Below are positions 57,288-64,000 of a stretch of 64,000 nucleotides of DNA, one piece after another. Within the stretch, counting starts at the first letter, position 1. Each line of letters opens with the position of its first letter. This DNA comes from Chlorogloea sp. CCALA 695 (GTDB taxonomy: Bacteria; Cyanobacteriota; Cyanobacteriia; Cyanobacteriales; Chroococcidiopsidaceae). The stretch spans positions 1 through 64,000 of the forward strand of contig NZ_PVWN01000018.1 in NCBI RefSeq assembly GCF_003003885.1. The letters run 5' to 3'. The position numbers and the translations under genes were made by a program. Below the pieces are notes generated by a model. That model was not told the DNA's origin and searched no databases. It was given only the letters and a program-made list of their open reading frames with translations.

Positions 57288-57884
57288 CTACCAAAACATT
57301 GATTCTTGTAAACGCGAACCGCCAACTTTTAGCCCTAAAAGAGAATGAACTACAGCAAACATAATTACTATCGGTACAGTGCTAAAATGCACAATCCGTA
57401 AGGCTTGCCAATCGCCAAAACAGTCCACAATCCAGTAAAATTGAGCAGGCTTATACATACCCGCACCACTAAATACAGCTAAGAGCAAAATAGGAATAAT
57501 TGCTGTATACGCCAACCGATGCCAAGCGTAGTTTTTTCTTTTTTGATTATTACTTACTTGCAAAGCTTTAACATCTTTGCCGCTAACAAATCTGTGCTTC
57601 CAGCGTCGAGTTATGGCAATATAAACCCCGTAAAACAATAAATTAAGGGCAAACAACCACATAGCGGCAAAATGCCAGTGTCTACCCCCCGCCAGCCAAC
57701 CACCGAGGGCAAATATTGGGGGAATCTGCAACCCATCGCGCCCACCAAATACCGGATTAGCGTTGTAAATTTGTATACCACTTGTCATCATTAACAGCAG
57801 GCTAACTAGGTTAACCCAATGAAATACCTTAGCAAATAAAGCTTGATGTATGGGGCGCAGAAAGGGAGAAATAGAAGAATCCAT
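57288..57884 (-). CDS. Cytochrome b561-type membrane subunit
   Basis: A 198-residue protein with four membrane helices and candidate heme ligands in KVFHWVN, GRHWHFAAM, WHRLAY and IVHFSTV plus AVVHSL. It is the thiosulfate reductase/formate dehydrogenase gamma-type cytochrome b family. It is the first gene of a two-gene unit with the molybdopterin protein and would pass electrons to it. Confidence 0.83.
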   Translation of the reverse strand: MDSSISPFLRPIHQALFAKVFHWVNLVSLLLMMTSGIQIYNANPVFGGRDGLQIPPIFALGGWLAGGRHWHFAAMWLFALNLLFYGVYIAITRRWKHRFVSGKDVKALQVSNNQKRKNYAWHRLAYTAIIPILLLAVFSGAGMYKPAQFYWIVDCFGDWQALRIVHFSTVPIVIMFAVVHSLLGLKVGGSRLQESMFW

Positions 57885-57984
57885 AGATTTTAGTTAACTA
57901 GAAATAATTTAATATTGTCTCAAAAGTGCGATCGCCTCCCTCAATTGTAAAATAGTTACAACGTGCGAAGTCTTACTAAAAAAA

Positions 57985-58317
57985 ATGCCGCTCAAAATCA
58001 TCGAACACTTTGATAGTAGTTTTACCCTTGCGCCTGTTGCCCAGGCGGCTTTGTTTAGCTTATTACGTGGTGAATCTTTCCTTAGCCAACTATCGGCGCA
58101 AATAGAGGGCAAAACTGTAGAGTTTACCGAGTTGTTGTTTCAGCCTGTACCTTATACTACGGCGACACCTAAAGGAATGCCAGCAGAGTTTGAAAAGTAC
58201 CACGCCGACGCAAATTATATTATTATCAACGTCCCGCCTAACTTTATGTTTCAGGCAAAAATCTTTAAACCCAGTCGCCTTTGTGCAATTTACCGCCGAT
58301 TAGATCATGACAACTGA
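57985..58317 (+). CDS. Conserved hypothetical protein
   Basis: A 110-residue protein without a recognised motif (PLKIIEHFDSSFTLAPVAQAALFSLLRGESFLSQL..., then NYIIINVPPNFMFQAKIFKPSRLCAIYR). It overlaps the GIY-YIG gene by 11 bases, so the pair is co-translated. Function is unknown. Confidence 0.65.
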   Translation: MPLKIIEHFDSSFTLAPVAQAALFSLLRGESFLSQLSAQIEGKTVEFTELLFQPVPYTTATPKGMPAEFEKYHADANYIIINVPPNFMFQAKIFKPSRLCAIYRRLDHDN

Positions 58318-58843
58318 TACTCCTAGCCTTGTTAGTTTAGAATATATCCCGTATTTAGATGAAGACGGTCAATTACCTGCACAATTTTCAGGAAAAGTCG
58401 GAGTTTACGCCATTTTTGACAAAGATAAAGTGTTGCAATACGTGGGTTATTCCCGAGATGTCGATCTTAGCCTCAAACAGCATATAGTTCGCCAAGCAAC
58501 AAAATGTTACTGGCTTAAAGTTCACTTAAGCGATCGCCCCAGCCGAACTATTTTAGAATCTATTAAAGATGCTTGGATAAGCGAAAATAGTGCGAGTCCC
58601 GCCAGCCTAGCATCAGAATCCGCACAGTGGACAGATCCCATTGATGCCACTCTCACAATGACGGTGGAAGAACAAAGTAGTTACAAGGCGGGTGACGGAT
58701 TAATTCAAGATAAATTGCTCAAAAATATTGCTCGTCGAGTAGAGCAACAGATATTAGCACAATTGAGCGATCGCGGCTTAAAAATGCCAATACGTTTCAA
58801 TCCTAAACTTAAAGAAAAAGGTTTACTCGATTTAAAGCAGTAG
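58307..58843 (+). CDS. GIY-YIG nuclease family protein
   Basis: A 178-residue protein with a GIY-YIG-like core in the N-terminal half: GKVGVYAIFDKDKVLQYVGYSRD supplies GVY and YVG, the equivalents of the GIY and YIG triads. A C-terminal extension of 80 residues is less conserved. It overlaps the upstream hypothetical gene. It may work in DNA repair, but some members of this cyanobacterial group are not proved nucleases. Confidence 0.78.
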   Translation: MTTDTPSLVSLEYIPYLDEDGQLPAQFSGKVGVYAIFDKDKVLQYVGYSRDVDLSLKQHIVRQATKCYWLKVHLSDRPSRTILESIKDAWISENSASPASLASESAQWTDPIDATLTMTVEEQSSYKAGDGLIQDKLLKNIARRVEQQILAQLSDRGLKMPIRFNPKLKEKGLLDLKQ

Positions 58844-58874
58844 AAATATTTAAAGCTACCTCTATATTCCCTTA

Positions 58875-58910
58875 TTAGCCTAGGATTTAAACCCTGGGCT
58901 AACTGCTTTT
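58875..58910 (+). terminator. Terminator after the GIY-YIG gene
   Basis: TTAGCCTAGG (58875-58884) pairs with CCTGGGCTAA (58893-58902), with one T-G wobble. It is followed by CTGCTTTTTAG. It closes the two-gene unit 57985-58843. Confidence 0.6.
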
Positions 58911-59070
58911 TAGTAAATATTCAAACAGTTAACAATTTTGTTGTGCCACTTTAAAAACAGTCTATTAACTTCCAATTTATCTTTATAAAAATGTTAACAA
59001 AAATCTGTTTTCTGTAAAAACCTTTTAACAACATCGGAAACTTTTTAAGCAGTTATTCGACTATAAAAAT

Positions 59071-59622
59071 ATGAAAGTAAAAACACTAACACTTATGAAA
59101 TCATCTCTTAAACAATCTGTCAAGCTTGCCGCGTTATCTGCTTTATTAATTGTTCCAGTATTATCCGCCCAGTCAGTATCAGCAAAGCCTTCAGGCACTA
59201 GAGCCAGTTACTTAGGCGCAGGAATTTCTACCGGGGTTACTAATGGTGGACAAACTGGAGATGCGGCAACATTCGGCGGTAATATTCAAGGGCGTTTCGC
59301 AATTCCTAATACACCAATTTCAGCGCGGGGAGCAATTCTATTTAGTGATGAAACTAGTGCGATTATGCCAATGATTTCCTACGATGTTCCTATTACTAAT
59401 AAAGCCAATGCCTATGTAGGTGCAGGCTACTCTTTTGTAGAAGCAAATGGTAAACCAACACCTTTAGGTAACAAAGATTCCGTTGTGCTGACTACTGGCT
59501 TAGAAAAGGAACTAACCAAAAACATCATGTTTTACACCGATGCCAAATTAGGTATAAAAGCTTATGAAAATAGCCCAGCCTCGGCGGTAAGTTTCCAAGT
59601 TGGTGCAGCTTATCGGTTCTAA
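59071..59622 (+). CDS. Outer membrane beta-barrel protein
   Basis: A 183-residue protein with a signal peptide (cleavage about SVSA, residue 38) and an alternating beta-strand pattern that ends in aromatic VGAAYRF. The terminal Phe is the usual signature of outer membrane barrels. It is small enough to form an eight-stranded barrel. A second Met at 59095 may be the true start. No substrate is suggested. Confidence 0.72.
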   Translation: MKVKTLTLMKSSLKQSVKLAALSALLIVPVLSAQSVSAKPSGTRASYLGAGISTGVTNGGQTGDAATFGGNIQGRFAIPNTPISARGAILFSDETSAIMPMISYDVPITNKANAYVGAGYSFVEANGKPTPLGNKDSVVLTTGLEKELTKNIMFYTDAKLGIKAYENSPASAVSFQVGAAYRF

Positions 59623-59652
59623 TTTTTAGGTTTGGTAAGGTTCAATTAAATT

Positions 59653-59697
59653 AAAGTTGGGTTGTTTGGTCATAAAGGAGGCAAACCCCAACTTTTT
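59653..59697 (+). terminator. Terminator after the beta-barrel gene
   Basis: AAAGTTGGG plus GTTTG on the left arm pair with CAAAC plus CCCAACTTT on the right with a small bulge, and TTTTT follows. Strong rho-independent terminator. Confidence 0.8.
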
Positions 59698-59831
59698 ATC
59701 GTGTTAAAATCAAGGTATTCCTCATAATACCGACGGATTTACCGGAGATTGAACAGCCGATTGGGGTGTTTGTAATTCTACTGGTGCGGCGGTGAACGTT
59801 GTAGTCTTAAAATCTCCCCTAATCAAGTGCA

Positions 59832-61856
59832 ATGGTAAAGTCCTCTATTTCTACTCCTACTGCGTCGCGTAAACCTTCTAAAGTTGAAGGCTTAAAAGAA
59901 CGTAGTAATTTTTTGCGTGAGCCTGTAGCTACTGAACTAAAACAAGATACAACGCATTTTTCCGAAGACGCAATCCAAATACTCAAGTTTCACGGCTCTT
60001 ATCAGCAAGATAACCGCGATAATCGCGTCAAGGGACAAGAAAAAGATTATCAATTTATGCTGAGAACCCGCAACCCCGCAGGTTTTGTACCTCCCGAACT
60101 GTATTTAACTCTAGATAGGTTAGCCCAAGAATACGGCAATCAGACGCTTAGAGTTACAACTAGACAAGGCTTTCAGATGCACGGGATTTTAAAGAAAAAT
60201 CTCAAAAGTGCGATCGCAGCCATAATAAAAAGTATGGGTTCGACTTTGGGCGCGTGTGGCGATGTCAACCGCAATGTCATGGCTCCCCCCGCTCCCTTTA
60301 AAAATCAACCAGCCTATCAATACGCTTGGGAATACGCGGATAATATTGCTCAGTTACTAACACCGCAAACGGGCGCATATTACGAAATTTGGCTCGATGG
60401 CGAAAAAGCAGTTAGCGCCGAAGAAAACCCCGAAGTAGTCGCCGCTCGTCAAAGCAACGGTACAGGTACAATTATTCACGATAACCCCGAACCAATTTAC
60501 GGTACATACTATATGCCCCGTAAGTTTAAGTGTTCGGTAACTGTACCAGGGGATAATTCTATTGATTTGTATTCTCAAGACTTGAGTTTGGTAGTTATTA
60601 CGGGCGAAAAGCAAGAGTTACTAGGTTTTAATGTCTTTGCTGGTGGAGGATTGGGGAGAACTCACAACAAAGAAGAAACCTTTGCACGCATGGCTGACGA
60701 GATTTGCTATGTAGCCAAAGAGGACGTTTATGAGCTAATTAAGGCAATTGTCGCTACTCAAAGAGATTATAGCGATCGCACTGACCGCCGCCACGCCCGT
60801 TTAAAATACTTGATGAACGATTGGGGCGTTGACAAATTCCGCGCCAAAGTTGAGGAATACTTCGGTAAAAAACTTGCTCCCTTCCAAGCTTTACCAGAAT
60901 TTAAGTATGAAGATTTCCTCGGCTGGCAAGAACAAGGAGACGGTAAGCTATTTGTAGGTATATCGGTAGAAAATGGACGAGTCAAAGATGAAGGCTCTTT
61001 GCAATTACGGACAGCATTACGTGAAATTGTCCAGCAATTTAATTTACCAATTCGTCTTACCGCCCACCACAATATAATTTTCTACGATATCGAGCCAAGT
61101 CAAAAGCAGGCGATTCAAGACATTTTGACTCGTTGTGGCGTACAAACTGACCCCCAGGCTATTAATGCTCTAGTACGCTACTCTATGGCTTGCCCAGCTA
61201 TGCCTACGTGCGGATTAGCAATCACTGAATCCGAGCGAGTTATGCCTAGTGTTCTCAAGCGGATTGAAACATTACTTGAACAAGTAGGTTTAGAAAACGA
61301 GCATTTTGTAGTCAGAATGACTGGTTGTCCTAATGGTTGCGCTCGTCCGTATTTAGCAGAATTAGGCTTTGTGGGGAGTGCTACAGAGTCTTATCAAGTT
61401 TGGTTAGGTGGTTCGCCAAGTCAAACACGGTTAGCAGTTCCCTATATGGAACGGATGCACATTAACGATCTGGAAACGCAATTAAAGCCAATTTTTGCTT
61501 ATTTTAAACAAGAAAAGCAAGAAAACGAAAGTTTTGGTTGTTTTTGCGATCGCCTGGGCTTTGATGCAATCCGTGAATTTGCCGCCAATTACGAAGTAGA
61601 AAACGTCGTTGAAGCTTACTCCACCGATGATAGTGATGGCTTAGTCGAAGCAATGGCAGATTCTGCCGTTACCGATGATTCTAACGGGCAATTAGTCGCT
61701 ATTGGCAACACTACTACAGCTAAAAATAAATTACGCCGTCGCCTCAGCTTAAGTGATGATATTTACCTCCAGCTAAAAGCCGCCGCTACTAGCCAAGGTA
61801 AATCGATGACTCAAATTGCTAATGCGGCAATTGAGGCTTACTTGAAATCTGATTAA
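59832..61856 (+). CDS. sir: Ferredoxin-sulfite reductase with ribbon-helix-helix-like tail
   Basis: A siroheme and 4Fe-4S enzyme that reduces sulfite to sulfide with six electrons from ferredoxin. The substrate motif [13 protein letters not shown] and the cluster cysteines in [16 protein letters not shown] and [14 protein letters not shown] are intact. The plant/cyanobacterial Sir is about 630-640 residues; this one has 674. The extra end, after an acidic linker, reads [18 protein letters not shown]...[16 protein letters not shown], like a ribbon-helix-helix DNA-binding domain. Its stop overlaps the rsmE start (TAATG). Confidence 0.93.
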   Translation: MVKSSISTPTASRKPSKVEGLKERSNFLREPVATELKQDTTHFSEDAIQILKFHGSYQQDNRDNRVKGQEKDYQFMLRTRNPAGFVPPELYLTLDRLAQEYGNQTLRVTTRQGFQMHGILKKNLKSAIAAIIKSMGSTLGACGDVNRNVMAPPAPFKNQPAYQYAWEYADNIAQLLTPQTGAYYEIWLDGEKAVSAEENPEVVAARQSNGTGTIIHDNPEPIYGTYYMPRKFKCSVTVPGDNSIDLYSQDLSLVVITGEKQELLGFNVFAGGGLGRTHNKEETFARMADEICYVAKEDVYELIKAIVATQRDYSDRTDRRHARLKYLMNDWGVDKFRAKVEEYFGKKLAPFQALPEFKYEDFLGWQEQGDGKLFVGISVENGRVKDEGSLQLRTALREIVQQFNLPIRLTAHHNIIFYDIEPSQKQAIQDILTRCGVQTDPQAINALVRYSMACPAMPTCGLAITESERVMPSVLKRIETLLEQVGLENEHFVVRMTGCPNGCARPYLAELGFVGSATESYQVWLGGSPSQTRLAVPYMERMHINDLETQLKPIFAYFKQEKQENESFGCFCDRLGFDAIREFAANYEVENVVEAYSTDDSDGLVEAMADSAVTDDSNGQLVAIGNTTTAKNKLRRRLSLSDDIYLQLKAAATSQGKSMTQIANAAIEAYLKSD

Positions 61857-62572
61857 TGGCACAATTACAAAGACTTGCGATCGCATTTTCTCAGTTGCAA
61901 GACAAACAAATTTTGCTAAAACGAGAACAACTGCACTATCTCAGCCATGTTTTACGGCTGAAAGAGGGCGAGTCTTTTATTGCTATGGATGGTCAGGGTA
62001 ATTCGTGGCTGGCGGCGCTAGAAGCCCAACAAGGGCGAATTTTAGAGCCGCTAGAAGTTACAAGCGAATTACCTATAGCCATTACTTTAATTGCCGCTTT
62101 ACCAAAAGGAAATGGCTTTGATGAAGTAGTCCGTTGCTGTACAGAACTAGGTGTAACAACAATTATGCCCGTAATAGGCGATCGCACTATTCTTAATCCC
62201 AGTCCCCAAAAACTAGAAAGGTGGCGGCGAATTGCCACTGAAGCGGCGGAACAATCGGAAAGGGCAATTATCCCAGCTATTTTAGAGCCTGTGGCTTTTA
62301 GTTCCGCGATTAGCACCATTAGCGCTAATTATCGTTATTTGTGCGTAGCGCGGGGCGAACATCCCCATTTACTAGACGCAATTAATTCTGGACAAAGTGG
62401 GGAAATTGCGATCGCTATTGGCTGTGAAGGAGGCTGGACAGGGGCAGAAATTGACAAAGCGATGGAGTTGGGGTTTCAAAAATTTTCTTTAGGAAGCCGT
62501 ATTTTAAGAGCAGTTACCGCGCCAATAGTTGCTTTGTCTATTGTGGCGGCGGCTTTTGAAACGGACAAATAA
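61856..62572 (+). CDS. rsmE: 16S rRNA (uracil(1498)-N3)-methyltransferase
   Basis: A 238-residue SPOUT-family methyltransferase that makes m3U1498 in the decoding region of 16S rRNA. The N-terminal PUA-like part has HYLSHVLRLKEGE, and the SAM knot has IAIGCEGGWTGAEIDKAMELGF and LGSRILRAVTAPIVAL. It starts at the ATG overlapping the sir stop, so is translated together with it. Confidence 0.95.
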   Translation: MAQLQRLAIAFSQLQDKQILLKREQLHYLSHVLRLKEGESFIAMDGQGNSWLAALEAQQGRILEPLEVTSELPIAITLIAALPKGNGFDEVVRCCTELGVTTIMPVIGDRTILNPSPQKLERWRRIATEAAEQSERAIIPAILEPVAFSSAISTISANYRYLCVARGEHPHLLDAINSGQSGEIAIAIGCEGGWTGAEIDKAMELGFQKFSLGSRILRAVTAPIVALSIVAAAFETDK

Positions 62573-62650
62573 TTAAGCGCCACAGCACCAATTAGTTATA
62601 TTGAGCTAGTAAACTGGGATTTTAGATTTTTTATAACTATTTTCATCGTT

Positions 62651-63739
62651 ATGTTTGATGATGTTATCGCTGCTTTTGAACGCCAAGATTACGGAGCCGT
62701 CGCCCAACTATTGCAACCCTTATTACAAACATCCCCTGACAATCCTTGGGTACAATTTTACGCGGGAAGACTGTATGAGGAGCTAGGCGAACTAGAAGCC
62801 GCCCAAAATGTCTATCGAAAACTCCTAAAAGACGTTACTAATACAAAACTTTTAGCTCGAACACGTCAAAGTTTACACCGCCTAGAAACCCTAATTTCCG
62901 AACTTGGGCAACGGGGGATTGCTCAAGCTACTACGCAGCCCCATAATAATCAATTAGGGGTATTAGTTTTAGAAGCCATAGCTAGTGAAAGCAAAACTGT
63001 AGCGGCTCAAAACTTTGCTCAAATTATGCAAATCGAACCCTACGCCGCACGGCTACAGCTTCCTAGTCGCGGTTGGCGGTTTTATAAAAGCGGGGCGATT
63101 GGTGAATTAAAATTTTTAGGTCAGCAACTCTGCGCTGCGGGTATTCCTTGTATTTGGGCAACTCTGACAGAAATTAACCAAATCCGCGTTTTCCAGGTCA
63201 GCTATATACAATACGCCGAACCTCAAGCTACCGTCATTTGCCAAAACGAACAAGGTCAAAGGGGCGCTATGACTTTTAATTGGTCGGAAGTAAGCGATCG
63301 CACTTTAGGATTATTACCTATTTTTGAACAAGTAGTAGATCGAGACGTGCGGGGAAAACTTCAGCGCAAAACCAAAACTCAAGACTACGCCCACTTTTGC
63401 GATTTACTTCTGCCTAGTCGAGGTTGTATTTTGCGTATCCACGATCATAGCTACCAATACCAAGAAGGCGTTACAAAGATCGATAAATGCGATCGCTCAA
63501 CCATTAGAATTAGCTGGAATAGCCTGCTCGATTTTCTCTCCCTTCAACTACCATCTACCCCAATTTGGTCTGATTTTTCTCCTTTTGCGGAAACTATAAT
63601 CGACCAAATCGAACTATTGAAGCGCATTCCTTCTCATATTCATCTTTTGCGCCGCACTCAATCTAGTTGGGATTCGGCGTTTACCCTGTACAGCACTCTA
63701 GTCTCGATTAAAGCTGCTAATAAAATAGAGGAGAAATAA
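62651..63739 (+). CDS. TPR-containing cyanobacterial conserved protein
   Basis: A 362-residue soluble protein with N-terminal TPR repeats (YGAVAQLLQPLLQTSPDNPWVQFYAGRLYEELGELEAAQNVYRKLL) and a long C-terminal domain I do not recognise. It begins 78 bases after rsmE on the same strand, probably in the same transcript. Widespread tetratricopeptide proteins of this form in cyanobacteria are uncharacterised. Confidence 0.75.
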   Translation: MFDDVIAAFERQDYGAVAQLLQPLLQTSPDNPWVQFYAGRLYEELGELEAAQNVYRKLLKDVTNTKLLARTRQSLHRLETLISELGQRGIAQATTQPHNNQLGVLVLEAIASESKTVAAQNFAQIMQIEPYAARLQLPSRGWRFYKSGAIGELKFLGQQLCAAGIPCIWATLTEINQIRVFQVSYIQYAEPQATVICQNEQGQRGAMTFNWSEVSDRTLGLLPIFEQVVDRDVRGKLQRKTKTQDYAHFCDLLLPSRGCILRIHDHSYQYQEGVTKIDKCDRSTIRISWNSLLDFLSLQLPSTPIWSDFSPFAETIIDQIELLKRIPSHIHLLRRTQSSWDSAFTLYSTLVSIKAANKIEEK

Positions 63740-63760
63740 CTTTTCTCCCCTTAACTCTAA

Positions 63761-64000
63761 CTAATCTTTAGCTTGTTTTTTTACCTGATTTGCCATATCA
63801 AGGAAGTTAGTCATATTTGCTCCAGGGCGACGACGGCTAGTCGAACTATTAGCTGGGTTAAGATACTTGGGCGCAAAAGTTGTTTCAGTTTTGTTTTGCC
63901 CATTGCTGCTTGCTGCTATAGAAATGCTCGGTTTTGCTGGTTCTGCTTTCAACCCTTCTGCTGTTTGCACTAACTCAACTTTACTCTTTTTAGTAGCTAC
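63761..64000 (-). CDS. Hypothetical protein, C-terminal part
   Basis: An open minus-strand frame runs from the window edge to the stop at 63761-63763. The visible end is low complexity, with SISIAASSNGQNKTETTFAPKYLNP and RRRPGANMTNFLDMANQVKKQAKD. It continues past the window, so the start is not seen. No family can be named. It converges with the TPR gene. Confidence 0.55.
   Translation of the reverse strand, partial: VATKKSKVELVQTAEGLKAEPAKPSISIAASSNGQNKTETTFAPKYLNPANSSTSRRRPGANMTNFLDMANQVKKQAKD

Overview
The window is cyanobacterial chromosome. The octamer GCGATCGC (HIP1), a cyanobacterial signature, is scattered through most genes. Gene content agrees: a long-form plant/cyanobacterial ferredoxin-sulfite reductase, PAP/fibrillin, a Pix-type phototaxis operon with cyanobacteriochrome GAF domains, DUF3134, TIGR03643 and a 398-residue IspH. 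I cannot name the genus; a freshwater or terrestrial strain rather than marine Prochlorococcus/Synechococcus is an inference from HIP1 density and the sensory genes. I saw no rRNA, tRNA, CRISPR array or prophage.

Layout: 1-6.1 kb holds the glycine cleavage genes gcvP, gcvH and gcvT on the minus strand, split by a GNAT enzyme and a small TIGR03643 protein. 6.4-9 kb has oxidative-stress genes (msrA, a peroxiredoxin-glutaredoxin fusion, an aldo/keto reductase). 9-15 kb has argH, ispH and an overlapping DUF1611/enolase-superfamily pair that matches the DgcN-DgcA route from D-glutamate to N-acetyl-L-glutamate. 15-19.5 kb is accessory: a retropepsin-like pair, then an AT-rich, HIP1-free two-gene unit (dynamin-like GTPase plus PD-(D/E)XK nuclease) bracketed by a decayed copy of part of dgcA and a decayed glycosyltransferase tail. 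19.5-25.7 kb carries a glycosyltransferase, an RRM RNA-binding protein, an M48-like protein without its catalytic motif, and rpsD. 26-34.5 kb is a complete phototaxis operon pixGHIJL. 34.5-37.1 kb is housekeeping (mraY, DUF3134, fibrillin).

37.1-41.1 kb is a second accessory region: an M.HaeIII-like methyltransferase with an NgoPII-like endonuclease (predicted site GGCC), then a doc toxin gene cut in two by a tnpB-only IS200/IS605-type element. Joining the flanks across 39547-40887 restores a 129-codon Doc frame, which fixes the element ends. The orphaned antitoxin gene remains. clpB, a SRPBCC protein, an L-threonine aldolase and tldD follow to 47.9 kb. 48-52.5 kb has a NucS-like nuclease, a DUF4351 remnant and an overlapping XPB-type helicase/Bax1 (DUF790) pair. 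52.8-64 kb has a CHASE/PAS hybrid kinase, a Tat-exported molybdopterin protein with its cytochrome b partner, a GIY-YIG protein, a beta-barrel protein, sulfite reductase with an unusual ribbon-helix-helix-like tail, rsmE and a TPR protein.

The best candidate for an undescribed system is the GTPase-nuclease pair at 16.3-19.2 kb. Other items to check are the sulfite reductase tail, the IS/doc junction with its implied TnpB guide and TAM, and a palindromic repeat family with one copy translated inside the XPB-like helicase.
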